Shown: positions 16,773 through 25,605, counted from the stretch's first letter. The stretch is 46,723 nucleotides of DNA from JBKEAJ01 sp047972135 (GCA_047972135.1 JBKEAJ010000017.1:1-46723), one strand, 5' to 3'. Notes: generated by a model from the sequence alone, not told the origin. A program made the numbers and translations.

Positions 16773-18197
16773 CTACATACTTTGCAGTTTTCTCTCAAGG
16801 TCTTTGTAGCTTTTCTGAATCTCCTTGTCAATATCCTTCAGATTTTTAATCGTCTTGCAGGCATGTATTACGGTAGCGTGATTTTTATTGCCGATTATGC
16901 CACCTATGTTTTCAAGAGTTTCGCTGGTCAGTTCTTTTGAGAAATACATTGCCATTTGGCGCGCCTGCACAATTTCTCTTTTTCGTGTTGTTGAGCGCAA
17001 TGCGTCGATGGATATATCAAAGTATTCACACACGACTTTCGTGATAACATCAACGGAGTATTCTCGTTTTTTCTTGGAAATAAGTTTGTTGACAATACTT
17101 TCTGCGAGGTTTAAATTGATTTCTTTTCTTGCCATCGTTGATTGGGCAAGTAGCGACACCATTGCACCTTCCAATTCTCGCACGCTCGTGGTCATATTAT
17201 ATGCCAGATAGTCGAGTACGTCTTCGGGTATTCTGATACCGTCTTTCTTCGCTTTTTGTTTGATTATCTTTTTTCGAGTTACTTCGTCGGGTGCTGTTAA
17301 TTCGGTAGATAGTCCCCATTTAAACCTAGATATAAGGCGAGAGTTAAGACCCTGAAGCTCACTCGGCGACTTGTCACTGGTCAGTATTATCTGTTTGCCA
17401 CACTGGTGTAGATGATTGAATATATGGAAGAAAGATTCTTGTGTTTTCTCTTTACCTGCAAACTCTTGAACATCGTCGAGAATTAGAGTATCAATCATTT
17501 GGTAGAAGTGAAGGAAATTATTTGATTGATTTTCCATCACCGATGTTGTGTACTGAGTTTGAAACTTGTTAGCATTAACGTATAGAACTGTATTATTGGG
17601 ATGCAACTCCTTTATTTTAAGTCCGATGGCATGAGCAAGGTGCGTTTTCCCCAATCCCGATTCGCCATATACCACAAGCGGGTTGTAGGCAGTGCCTGCG
17701 GGAGCACTGGCTATTGCCAGTCCGGCTTCATAAGCGATTTGATTACATTCCCCTTTCATATAGGCATCGTAGTCGTAATTCGGATTAAGATATGATTCAA
17801 TATGTTTTTTCTTAATTCCGGGAACAGCAACGTGATTAGCAAATGGGACAACATCGTCTAACCCAAACTTTTGAGAAACCGGTTTATTGCTAGGGTTTGT
17901 CTTGTCGATGTGAGGAATTGTAGTTCTAGTGTTATCTTCCCCATTTATAACGTTGTAGTTGTACTCCAATTTCGCTTTAGGTCCAATCTCTTTTCTAAGA
18001 GTGGCTTTTAATAAGTCAACGTAATTTTCCTCAATAAACTCATAATAGAATTTGCTTGGTATTTGGATTGTCAGGGTGTCGTCAACAATTTTAAGCGGTT
18101 TAATAGGTTTAAACCAACTTTCAAAAACCTGAGGTTTCACATTATCTTTGATAAATGTAAGACACTTAGTCCAAACTATACTTGCATCAAGACTCAT
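16773..18197 (-). CDS. dnaA: Chromosomal replication initiator protein DnaA
   Basis: Binds DnaA boxes at oriC and opens the duplex to start replication. The 474-residue protein has all four domains. Domain I carries the WFKPIKPL motif. Domain III has Walker A GESGLGKTH near residue 180, Walker B LILDDVQE near 242, and sensor regions around SRLISRFKWGL. The domain IV signature is GNKNHATVIHACK near 445. It follows the mlaD-like gene on the same strand with a 316-base gap containing its own -7 element and two palindromes. dnaN and gyrB are not adjacent. Confidence 0.97.
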   Translation of the reverse strand: MSLDASIVWTKCLTFIKDNVKPQVFESWFKPIKPLKIVDDTLTIQIPSKFYYEFIEENYVDLLKATLRKEIGPKAKLEYNYNVINGEDNTRTTIPHIDKTNPSNKPVSQKFGLDDVVPFANHVAVPGIKKKHIESYLNPNYDYDAYMKGECNQIAYEAGLAIASAPAGTAYNPLVVYGESGLGKTHLAHAIGLKIKELHPNNTVLYVNANKFQTQYTTSVMENQSNNFLHFYQMIDTLILDDVQEFAGKEKTQESFFHIFNHLHQCGKQIILTSDKSPSELQGLNSRLISRFKWGLSTELTAPDEVTRKKIIKQKAKKDGIRIPEDVLDYLAYNMTTSVRELEGAMVSLLAQSTMARKEINLNLAESIVNKLISKKKREYSVDVITKVVCEYFDISIDALRSTTRKREIVQARQMAMYFSKELTSETLENIGGIIGNKNHATVIHACKTIKNLKDIDKEIQKSYKDLERKLQSM

Positions 18198-18259
18198 ACT
18201 GCTAAAAAACTTAAAAATTTAACTTCTAAAGGTCGAATACCCTTCTTATTTTGATAGGA

Positions 18260-18267
18260 CAAATATA
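18260..18267 (-). promoter_or_regulatory. -7 element of the dnaA promoter
   Basis: The minus strand reads TATATTTG, a perfect -7 match. Transcription would start about 55 bases before the dnaA ATG. A -33 box at standard spacing is not evident. Confidence 0.5.
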
Positions 18268-18322
18268 GTGCAAAATGCCTTTGTCTACTAATCCAAAGTT
18301 GCTGCAAAATATCCATTTGTTT

Positions 18323-18423
18323 CTATCTTGTTACAAATCAGTCAAGATAGATAGGAGGTTAAAGATGGTTAAGATTTTAAGGTCTTGATTATCACGCCCT
18401 AAGTGTAGTGTGTTGATAATCAA
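18323..18423. other. Two palindromes and one DnaA-box-like site upstream of dnaA
   Basis: CTATCTTG (18323-18330) and CAAGATAG (18343-18350) form a perfect 8-bp inverted repeat with a 12-base spacer. TTGATTATCA (18395-18404) and TGATAATCAA (18414-18423) form a perfect 10-bp inverted repeat. The latter contains TGTTGATAA (18411-18419), which is the minus-strand DnaA-box variant TTATCAACA. These could be operators for dnaA or part of an origin. One box alone does not define oriC. Confidence 0.4.
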
Positions 18424-18513
18424 TTTACTAGGCGGTGCGAAATTTTCCGTACTTCTCTTTGGATTTATACTCGCTTGTGTACCAACGACAAGCTGCAGAA
18501 CACAAAATGCACA

Positions 18514-19758
18514 CTATTTTTTCATCAAGTTCTCCAAAGTTTTTTCTTTTCCATTTTTGAAGCTTTTGATTTCTGTATTTGCAAAGTGGTTTTGTACTTT
18601 TTGCAATTCTTCGAAAGCTCTTACAAAATTATTCAATGTGTTGTAGTAGTAATACTTTTCTTTATCGTCGTAGTACCATTTCTTTGGGTCAGACTCAGTG
18701 TTTTGTTCTATTTCTCGTTTAAAATCCTCTTCGGGCAGATTGGAAGCAATAGCTACTTTGAAAGTTACAGTGTTGTCAAAATGTCCCTGTGGCAATGGGG
18801 AGTAGAACTTATCTTTTCCGAAGCTGATAGCAGATATTTTGAGATACTTCTCGGGTCTGTTATTAAAGTCGGTTACAAGATAGTCAAGGTCTTTGCTCAA
18901 AGTGTTGAGATTGTCGTACAACTCATCGTCTTTGATAAGTTTTGCAAGTGTCCCGTCTCCCTCGCTAGCATCTGCAATTATCTTATTAATACTGGTTAAA
19001 GTGTTTTTAAGTTCTGATAGGGTCTCATTTATATCAGTTGTGGCAAGCATTTCAGACGTTTTTTTCAGGTTTGAAATTATGCTGTTGATATCATCCTTTT
19101 TTTTGTGCATAATTTCAGTAAACTCGGTAATATTATCCATAGATTGGCTGATTTTCGGATTTTCGTTTTCGAGTATACTATTACCTTTTTGTGTCAATCG
19201 TTCAACATTTTCTAAGCTGTTTTGCAGGCTTTGTAGAGATTGTCTGATACTTTGTTGAGTCTCGTCGTTGAGCAGATCGTTAATATTTAGCATTGTTGCT
19301 GTCAGTGCGTTAATAGCATTCTCGGCTTGCGATTTCATGGGATCGAGCATAGACATTAGGTCGTCGTCGATAGAGCCGATTATGGTGTCGCCGTAAGAAT
19401 GTAATTGTGTTGATTCTCCGAGAGCTATTGTAATGTCCTTATCGCCCATGATTCCGCTGCCTGAGATTCTTGCTGATGTTCCTATGGGGAACTTTATGTT
19501 CTTTTCGATATTTATTTCCACCAGCATCGGTCTTTTAGCATCCTTAGAAAAAGTAATATCCTTCACCTGTCCGATTCGGTATCCATGTAGTCTGACAGCA
19601 CTAGATTTCACCAGTCCGCTTACATTGTCGTACAACACAAAGTAAGAATGGTTATCGTTCACAAAGTTGAATCCTTTCAGAAAATTGAAGCCCCATACGG
19701 CGATTATCAGAATTGCCACTACCAGAATTCCTGTTTTTGTTTGAGTATTTAGTTTCAT
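18514..19758 (-). CDS. MlaD/MCE family lipid-transport protein
   Basis: A periplasmic lipid-binding protein anchored by one N-terminal helix (GILVVAILIIAVWGFNFL, residues 10-27). The MCE domain follows at about 38-115, with FVLYDNVSGLVKSSAVRLHGYRIG in outline and ISGSGIMGDKDITI. A long helical, Asn/Ser/Leu-rich region (about 130-290) is likely coiled coil and would form a tunnel or barrel in the hexamer. At 414 residues it is longer than many Bacteroidota MCE proteins, with a charged Tyr/Lys-rich C-terminal extension. It sits 11 bases after an LptF/G-type permease, so both concern envelope lipid traffic. The MlaE/MlaF partners are not in this window. Confidence 0.88.
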   Translation of the reverse strand: MKLNTQTKTGILVVAILIIAVWGFNFLKGFNFVNDNHSYFVLYDNVSGLVKSSAVRLHGYRIGQVKDITFSKDAKRPMLVEINIEKNIKFPIGTSARISGSGIMGDKDITIALGESTQLHSYGDTIIGSIDDDLMSMLDPMKSQAENAINALTATMLNINDLLNDETQQSIRQSLQSLQNSLENVERLTQKGNSILENENPKISQSMDNITEFTEIMHKKKDDINSIISNLKKTSEMLATTDINETLSELKNTLTSINKIIADASEGDGTLAKLIKDDELYDNLNTLSKDLDYLVTDFNNRPEKYLKISAISFGKDKFYSPLPQGHFDNTVTFKVAIASNLPEEDFKREIEQNTESDPKKWYYDDKEKYYYYNTLNNFVRAFEELQKVQNHFANTEIKSFKNGKEKTLENLMKK

Positions 19759-19769
19759 GTGTGTAAATT

Positions 19770-20882
19770 TTATTTTTTATCTGCCTGTCGGAACAGTACA
19801 AAAGCTATTGCTGCAAAAAGAATATTCGGAAACCAGACGGCAATAATCGGGTCTAGTCCGGAATTTGTTGCAAATACCTCTGTCATTCTCATCAGAAAAA
19901 TGTAAGAGAAACTCAGTATAAAGCCTATAAGCAGGTTCATACCTATGCCTCCTCTTCGTTTTCTAAACGCCAGTGTTACGCCGATGATAGTCAGAATAAA
20001 TACCGAGAATGGCGTTGCAAATCTCCTATATCTTTCTAGTTTATATATTATGTTTGGCACGCCGTTCATAGCTAGTCTGTCTATCTCGTGTTCAAGTTCG
20101 TCATTTGTCATAGTTTCGTTTAGATACTTAATTCTGACAAAATCCTCAGGTCTGATGTTTAGGGTCGTGTCCATGGAAGTTCCGGAAAACAGGCTGTCAC
20201 CCTCGGATTTTATAATGCGCCCTTCGTAGTTGCTCATTTTCCATTTATTTTCGGCACTTATCCACTTCAAGTTTCGACAGGATATTTTGCTTTTCAGGTT
20301 TTTACCGTCAAATTCTTCTATGGTGAAATTGTAGCCGGTATTTGCATTCTTGTTGAATGAGCTTATGTATATATAAGTACTTGGAGAAATTTGTCGATGA
20401 ATATCCAGTCCGGCACTTTTGGTTCCATTTTGGTATTTCTGCCGATATTCCATGCGTTTGGTGTTTGCGTGAGGTAACAACCACACCCCCAATGTAAATG
20501 ACACCATAAATATTGCAAATGCCGATACAAAGTAGGGGCGCAAAAAACGCCGAAAAGACACGCCCCCCGCAAAAATGGCGATATTCTCGGAGTTAGATGC
20601 CATTTGGGAGGTAAATATTATCAGGGCAACGAATACAAATAAAGGCGTCAGCATATTTATCAGATAGGGAATGAGGTTCATATAGTATCCCAAAATAATA
20701 TCTTTCAAAGGTACTTCTGAAAAGTCGTTTAGGTTTTCGGTTAAATCAAAAACTATTATCAGTAGGCACATTATTGCGATAATAAACAAGAAAGTCCTTA
20801 GAAACTTCTTGATTATATACATGTCTATTTTTCCTACTAAAGGGAACAAATTACTGTTTTTTATATCTCTATTCTGTCTCAT
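19770..20882 (-). CDS. LptF/LptG family permease (YjgP/YjgQ)
   Basis: Inner-membrane subunit of the LptBFG ABC exporter that extracts lipopolysaccharide for transport to the outer membrane. Its 370 residues show the family layout: helices 1-3 within the first 120 residues (KKFLRTFLFIIAIMCLLIIVF first), a periplasmic beta-jellyroll (about 135-280), and helices 4-6 at the C-terminus (VFILTIIGVTLAFRKRRGGIG, then a last helix near VWFPNILFAAIAFVLF). Only one such gene is present, so LptF and LptG cannot be told apart. It starts seven bases after tgt, a pairing common in Bacteroidota. Confidence 0.9.
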   Translation of the reverse strand: MRQNRDIKNSNLFPLVGKIDMYIIKKFLRTFLFIIAIMCLLIIVFDLTENLNDFSEVPLKDIILGYYMNLIPYLINMLTPLFVFVALIIFTSQMASNSENIAIFAGGVSFRRFLRPYFVSAFAIFMVSFTLGVWLLPHANTKRMEYRQKYQNGTKSAGLDIHRQISPSTYIYISSFNKNANTGYNFTIEEFDGKNLKSKISCRNLKWISAENKWKMSNYEGRIIKSEGDSLFSGTSMDTTLNIRPEDFVRIKYLNETMTNDELEHEIDRLAMNGVPNIIYKLERYRRFATPFSVFILTIIGVTLAFRKRRGGIGMNLLIGFILSFSYIFLMRMTEVFATNSGLDPIIAVWFPNILFAAIAFVLFRQADKK

Positions 20883-20889
20883 TCGAATA

Positions 20890-22023
20890 TTAGAGTCTTC
20901 TTGTAACTTTAGTCCGCATTTCGTCTTTCCATTGTTTGAAGGTGTCGTTTAATATATGTTTTCGAGCTTCCCCTACTAACCAAAGATAGAACGCCAGATT
21001 GTGCTGACTTGCTATTTGTGAGCCCAGCATCTCGCCAGCATTTACTAAATGACGCAAATATGCCTTAGTATATTGTGTGTCGACAAAGGAAGTTCCATTT
21101 TCGTCGATGGGGGAGAAGTCGTTTTTCCACTTGGCATTCTTTATATTTATTATACCTTCTGATGTAAACAGCATGCCGTTGCGTCCGTTGCGAGTAGGCA
21201 TTACGCAGTCGAACATGTCAACACCCCTGTCGATAGATTCCAATATATTTTCGGGAGTACCTACGCCCATCAGGTATCGAGGTTTCGACTTGGGTAATAT
21301 CTCATTCACCACCTCTGTCATCTTGTACATATCCTCGACGGGTTCACCCACCGACAGTCCGCCAATGGCATAACCTGCAGTGTCGTGCTTTGTTACATAT
21401 TCCGCTGCTTTTTTGCGCAGTTCGGGATAAATACAGCCTTGTACGATGGGGAACAAGTATTGCTTATATCCGTATATTGATTCTGTATTTTTAAGTTGCT
21501 CCACGCATCTGTCGAGCCAGCGGTGGGTGATGTTCATTGATTTTTCGGCATACTTGAAATCTGCATCGCCGGGAGTGCATTCGTCGAATGCCATAATAAT
21601 GTCGGCACCGATTTTCCTTTGTATATCCATCACACTCTCGGGGCTGAATAGGTGTCGTGAGCCGTCGATGTGCGATTGAAAAGTAACACCTTCCTCTGTT
21701 ATCTTTCTTATGTCGCCGAGCGAAAATACCTGAAAACCACCACTATCTGTAAGTATGGGTTTGTTCCAGCCGTTAAACTTGTGTAGCCCTCCTGCTTTTT
21801 CGAGCGTGTCAGTGCCCGGGCGTAAGTATAGATGGTATGTATTGCCGAGTATTATCTGCGCTTTTATATCTTCGTTCAGGTCGCGCTGATGTATACCTTT
21901 GACGGTTGCTACCGTTCCGACGGGCATAAAGATAGGAGTTTCTATCTCGCCGTGGTCGGTAGTCAGCACTCCTGTACGGGCATTGCTGTTATTGGCAGTA
22001 TGTTTGAGTTCAAAAATATTCAT
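20890..22023 (-). CDS. tgt: tRNA-guanine transglycosylase (Tgt), lacking the usual zinc cysteines
   Basis: Exchanges guanine-34 for preQ1 in tRNAs with GUN anticodons on the way to queuosine. The TIM-barrel signatures are intact: TPIFMPVGTVATVKG, LTDSGGFQVFSLG with an active-site Asp, the nucleophile region GVDMFDCVMPTRNGRNG, and YAIGGLSVGEP. The standard zinc motif C-x-C-x2-C near residues 310-315 is replaced by GTSFVD, although the later His (about 341, SQHNLAFYL) remains. ATG 22023 is chosen over the in-frame 22041 because homologues start close to FELKHT. A minus-strand TACTTTTG at 22029-22036 would start the transcript almost at this ATG. First gene of the tgt-lptF/G-mlaD-like run. Confidence 0.93.
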   Translation of the reverse strand: MNIFELKHTANNSNARTGVLTTDHGEIETPIFMPVGTVATVKGIHQRDLNEDIKAQIILGNTYHLYLRPGTDTLEKAGGLHKFNGWNKPILTDSGGFQVFSLGDIRKITEEGVTFQSHIDGSRHLFSPESVMDIQRKIGADIIMAFDECTPGDADFKYAEKSMNITHRWLDRCVEQLKNTESIYGYKQYLFPIVQGCIYPELRKKAAEYVTKHDTAGYAIGGLSVGEPVEDMYKMTEVVNEILPKSKPRYLMGVGTPENILESIDRGVDMFDCVMPTRNGRNGMLFTSEGIINIKNAKWKNDFSPIDENGTSFVDTQYTKAYLRHLVNAGEMLGSQIASQHNLAFYLWLVGEARKHILNDTFKQWKDEMRTKVTRRL

Positions 22024-22050
22024 TCCTGCAAAAGTAGGCAAAAAAACCGA

Positions 22051-22083
22051 TTTGGAGAATTGGGATAATAGTGCTTATATTTG
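22051..22083 (+). promoter_or_regulatory. Promoter of the TPP-riboswitch/receptor transcript
   Basis: TTTG at 22051-22054 and TATATTTG at 22076-22083 are 21 bases apart. Transcription would begin about where the riboswitch starts. The region also faces the tgt start, so the two promoters are back to back. Confidence 0.65.
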
Positions 22084-22090
22084 CAGCGAA

Positions 22091-22167
22091 TTACAGGGGT
22101 GCCTAATATTTCAGGCTGAGATCATACCCTTATAACCTGATCGAGGTAATGCTCGCGCAGGGAGTAA
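22091..22167 (+). promoter_or_regulatory. TPP (thiamine pyrophosphate) riboswitch
   Basis: All hallmarks of the THI element are present: TTACAGGGGTGC at 22091, GGCTGAGATCATACCC in the pyrimidine-sensing arm, CCTGATC, GGTAATGC, and the closing GCGCAGGGAGTAA. The P1 helix pairs TTAC with GTAA at 22164-22167. A downstream TACCCC with GTA (22191-22201) could pair with the 5' ACAGGGGT, offering a switching alternative; that part is inference. It controls the TonB receptor that follows. Confidence 0.95.
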
Positions 22168-22235
22168 AGCCTTGAATCTCAAATTCTTATTACCCCATTG
22201 TAGAGTTTTATTAATGATTAAATTTCTATTTTACA

Positions 22236-24539
22236 ATGGACTTAAACAAAAGACTATTAGCATTCGTGCTATTGTTTCAGTGTCTGTGTCTCTACGGACA
22301 AACAATCAAGGGAACCGTCAGAGACGAAGCATCAAACCCTATTGTGGGGGTTGTGATAATCTCAAAATTCAATTCGACTTCAGCGATTTCTGATGAGCAG
22401 GGTAAGTTTTCTTTGTCGGTCAAATCAGGCAATACTTCCAATAGGCTTGTTTTTAGGAGTATCGGCTACGAAATGTTGGATACTATTATTAGCCCTGGTA
22501 CTCAGGACGTATCGGTAAGCCTGAAAAACGATGTCAATATGCTTTCGGAGGTGCTTGTTACCACAAAGAGCATCAACAAACACAATACTTCGGTGATGGA
22601 TGCAGAGGAAATCGGCGAGCGCAACTATGGAAAAGATGTTACCTACTTGCTAGAATCTCAGCCATCGGTGGTTGTTACTTCCGATGCGGGCAACGGAGTA
22701 GGCTATACAGGTATTCGCATCAGAGGTGGCGATGTGAGTTCTATCAATGTCAGCCTTAATGGAGTTCCCATCAATGACCAAGAATCGCAGGGAGTATTTT
22801 TTGTAAATATGCCCGACCTTGCATCGTCGCTATCGTCGGTGGAGGTGCATCGGGGAGTAACGACGGCATCCAACTCCCGCACGGCTTTTGGAGCAGGTTT
22901 GGGTTTCAATACTGATGGTGGCGAGGACGATTTTGGAGTATCTTTGGATGCTGCCTATGGAAGTTTCAACACTAGCAAGCTGACTTTGCGGGTCGAGTCG
23001 GGAGCAATAGCCGACAAGTGGACAAACTCTTTGCGAGTATCCAATATTCAGTCCGACGGCTACGTTGACAGGGCTAGTTCAGACTTAAATTCAGTGTTAT
23101 ACAAGACGAGTTATAACTTTGGGAAATCAAAATTGGGAGCTTTGTATATGTTTGGAAAGGAAAAGACTTATCAGACATGGGACGGCATCTCTCCATCGCA
23201 ATTGGACGAAGACCGCAGATATAACCCGGCAGGCGAGATAAAGGATGAGAATGGCGATGTAGTTGGGTTTTACGATAATCATACCGACAACTACAAGCAG
23301 CATCATGCACATTTGTATTTCGACCATGAGTTGTTTGGGATACCAATTCACCACAAAGTTTATTATGTGTACGGCGAGGGATATTTCGAGAGTTACAAGA
23401 ATAATAAGAAGTTGGCAGATTATAACATCACGTCAGCAGTGGAAAAATCTAATTTGGTGAAGCAAGAGTGGCTGCAAAACAACTTTTATGGGTATATGCT
23501 TGATGCTAAGGTACTTGAATATAATACGGGAAGCCTGAATTTTTCCTTACATGCCAATAAATATGACGGCGACCATTTTGGTAAGGTGATTTGGGTGAAA
23601 GATGAGAGTGTGAATTTCAATCCCGACGATAAATATTATCTGAACACCGGAGTTAAAAAGAACTTTTATGCAACAAGTTTTTGGAAACAGAGTGTTGGCA
23701 CAAAGTTGGATTTAACCGCCAGCCTGCAATATAGGCACGTAAATTATACAATTAAAGGAATCTTGGATGATGGAGGCAGAGATGTAAATATGGCAACAAG
23801 CTACGATTTTTTTGACCCCGGCTTTGGATTGAATTACAATTTGTCGCGTTCTTCCGATTTGTCGTTTTCTGTTGCTTTGGCACACAGAGAGCCGAGCAGG
23901 TCTACCTTTGTTGATGCCGGAGGCGAGGGAGTGCCGAAAGCCGAAAAGCTATTAGACTACGAGCTAGGTTATCACTACCGGAGTTCAAAGATGTCGGTCA
24001 ATGCCAATGCTTTCTACATGGACTATAGCGATCAGTTGGTAATGAGCGGACAGCTCAACGATGTTGGGGCATATATAATGAAGAATGTAGACAACAGCTA
24101 CCGCTTGGGCTTAGAGTTGTACGGCACTTATCAGCCCTTTAAATTTTTGTCGTGGCGATGGAACCTAACTCTCAGCGACAACGTTATCCAAGAGTTTGAC
24201 GAGTATATCGACAATTGGGACACGGGAGCTCAGGAGGTTGAGCATATCGAAAACAGTAAATTGTCCTTTTCTCCTTCTGTTGTTGGTGGTAGTGCCATTA
24301 CGGTAGAGCCTGTTAAGACTTTTAAAATCATACTTGACTCCAAGTATGTTGGCAAGCAATATCTCGACAATACAGAATCTGACGAAAGGAGTTTGGATGC
24401 CTACTTTGTCAACAATCTGATATTTTCCTATGAGCCGACTTTTTTGAAAGTTCCTCAGTTGGCATTAAATTTTGCCATCAATAATATCACTAATGAGATG
24501 TATGTCGCAAATGGATGGACGTATAGGTATATGTATTGA
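22236..24539 (+). CDS. TonB-dependent receptor, probable thiamine receptor, ending at a premature TGA
   Basis: Outer-membrane barrel that imports a ligand using TonB energy. In order: a signal peptide (LLAFVLLFQCLCLYGQ), a carboxypeptidase-regulatory-like domain (TIKGTVRDEASNPIVGVV), the plug (about 100-220, with YTGIRIRGGDVSSINVSLNG), and a barrel. The TPP riboswitch upstream identifies it as the Bacteroidota thiamine-regulated receptor often called Omr1, so thiamine or a thiamine compound is the likely ligand. The frame stops at TGA 24537-24539 after NGWTYRYMY, but the same frame then runs 25 codons to a canonical receptor terminus. The annotated 767-residue protein therefore lacks its last strand. 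Confidence 0.88.
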   Translation: MDLNKRLLAFVLLFQCLCLYGQTIKGTVRDEASNPIVGVVIISKFNSTSAISDEQGKFSLSVKSGNTSNRLVFRSIGYEMLDTIISPGTQDVSVSLKNDVNMLSEVLVTTKSINKHNTSVMDAEEIGERNYGKDVTYLLESQPSVVVTSDAGNGVGYTGIRIRGGDVSSINVSLNGVPINDQESQGVFFVNMPDLASSLSSVEVHRGVTTASNSRTAFGAGLGFNTDGGEDDFGVSLDAAYGSFNTSKLTLRVESGAIADKWTNSLRVSNIQSDGYVDRASSDLNSVLYKTSYNFGKSKLGALYMFGKEKTYQTWDGISPSQLDEDRRYNPAGEIKDENGDVVGFYDNHTDNYKQHHAHLYFDHELFGIPIHHKVYYVYGEGYFESYKNNKKLADYNITSAVEKSNLVKQEWLQNNFYGYMLDAKVLEYNTGSLNFSLHANKYDGDHFGKVIWVKDESVNFNPDDKYYLNTGVKKNFYATSFWKQSVGTKLDLTASLQYRHVNYTIKGILDDGGRDVNMATSYDFFDPGFGLNYNLSRSSDLSFSVALAHREPSRSTFVDAGGEGVPKAEKLLDYELGYHYRSSKMSVNANAFYMDYSDQLVMSGQLNDVGAYIMKNVDNSYRLGLELYGTYQPFKFLSWRWNLTLSDNVIQEFDEYIDNWDTGAQEVEHIENSKLSFSPSVVGGSAITVEPVKTFKIILDSKYVGKQYLDNTESDERSLDAYFVNNLIFSYEPTFLKVPQLALNFAINNITNEMYVANGWTYRYMY

Positions 24540-24617
24540 GGCGAGAAGAGTCAAGATATCGGACTATATCCACAGTCAGGAGCAAATGTGATGTTTGGTC
24601 TGAGTCTGAAATTTTAA
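24540..24617 (+). pseudogene. Severed C-terminal tail of the thiamine receptor
   Basis: In the same frame as the receptor, the 25 codons after the TGA encode GEKSQDIGL, then YPQSGANVMFGLSLKF and a TAA at 24615-24617. YPQSGAN plus a final Phe after GLSLK is the expected ending of a TonB receptor. One substitution (for example GGA to TGA) or a sequencing error explains the break. A terminator follows 44 bases later, as expected for the real gene end. Confidence 0.85.
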
Positions 24618-24658
24618 ATTTGGCAATATACCAACTATATATTGTGAGCTTTTAGAAG

Positions 24659-24698
24659 AAAAGCCCTTGCCATTAGCTTGGCAGGGGCTTAATTTGAT
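24659..24698 (+). terminator. Terminator after the thiamine receptor
   Basis: AAGCCCTTGCC (24661-24671) pairs with GGCAGGGGCTT (24680-24690), one G-U pair included. The downstream tract is only weakly T-rich. It implies that the receptor is transcribed alone. Confidence 0.7.
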
Positions 24699-24746
24699 GT
24701 GTCGGGTATGTTAATAAGCTAGCAGAGTGGAAGTCAAGGGGATACC

Positions 24747-24846
24747 TCAGCCAAAGAGTTGTTCTTAAAAACTGTGCATGCCATTTGTTTTGCAGGCATC
24801 AGCGACACACCTTCAAAGACGCACTGCAGTGTATCTCTACATCCTA
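24747..24846 (+). repeat. 100-bp dispersed repeat, copy 1 (inverted relative to 43333-43434)
   Basis: TCAGCCAAAGAGTTGTTCTT at the left, TTTGTTTTGCAGGCATCA in the middle, and GCACTGCAGTGTATCTCTAC at the right match the reverse complement of 43333-43434 with only a few substitutions. The flanking 24847-25039 has no recognisable gene. Confidence 0.85.
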
Positions 24847-25039
24847 CTGTATTAAAAGGCTGAAAGCCTAGTGTCTGATAGCGTAGGGCACAAGATAATT
24901 CCTAGCATATCAAGCACTGAAAGTGCGATAGCCATTACTCGGATGCCCAGTTTTTTAGATTTTCAGACTGACATCCTTTTTTAATTAGTCGCCCCTTACG
25001 AACCCGATTTAATAATTTTGTCACTTTGTGCAAAGTGTC

Positions 25040-25605
25040 TCATGCGTATGCATTTTGCAATTTTGCAAAATACCCACTCCTGCTTTTCAGGTAGTTCTTG
25101 TGCATTCTGAAATCTGTCTTTAAGTGTCCGATGATGGGTTCTATCGCTGCACGCCTTCGGAACTTCTTCCGCTTCTTTAGCTTTTCGTATTTACTGTCGT
25201 TCTTTAATGGAGGTCTTGGCGTTAAAATCTCAATGCCTTTAATATTGCGTTTCCCTCTTCCTCCTCTGTCATAAACTAGCTCTTTTGGTAAGTAGTCCAG
25301 ATTATTATCCATTTGATTTAATAGGGGCTCTATAGTATTGCTATCGTGAGGGTTGCCATCAAACACTTCTATTGCTAGAATAATCATATTCTTTGACGAT
25401 GACGAGCTTATCAATCCTACCTTATTCCCAAATTCATATTTCTTATTGGCACAATTGTCAATAACCTTCTTGGCTAATCTTTCTCTATAGAACGCCAGTC
25501 TATTTTTTCTGCTAACAGTATCAACTCGTGATTCATGTCTATAAAATCACTTGACAAAGGTGAAAATATTTCTCTATGATTTTGTACTGGGGATTTTCCT
25601 ATCAT
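25040..25605 (-). pseudogene. IS5-type transposase remnant with internal deletion and frameshift
   Basis: The 5' part from ATG 25603-25605 encodes an intact transposase N-terminus (IGKSPVQNHREIFSP, then MNHELILLAEKIDWRSIEK) and stops at TAG. A second frame continues with KKYEFGNKVGL, VYDRGGRGKRNIKGI and RAAIEPIIGHLKTDFRM, which are the later catalytic-domain motifs of the same family. The middle, some 200 or more codons, is missing. No terminal inverted repeats are evident, so the element is dead. The nearest gene is the SusD-like gene downstream of it in coordinate order. Confidence 0.88.

Noticed and set aside
18410..18646. Plus-strand open frame of 78 codons with a hydrophobic start, overlapping the mlaD-like gene end
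   Set aside because: It lies mostly antisense to a well-supported gene, has no promoter or start context, and its hydrophobic stretch comes from AT-rich intergenic DNA.
24537..24539. TGA read as an amino acid (alternative genetic code)
   Set aside because: Other genes in the window, such as the MNT gene, end normally at TGA, so a local nonsense mutation or an error is simpler.
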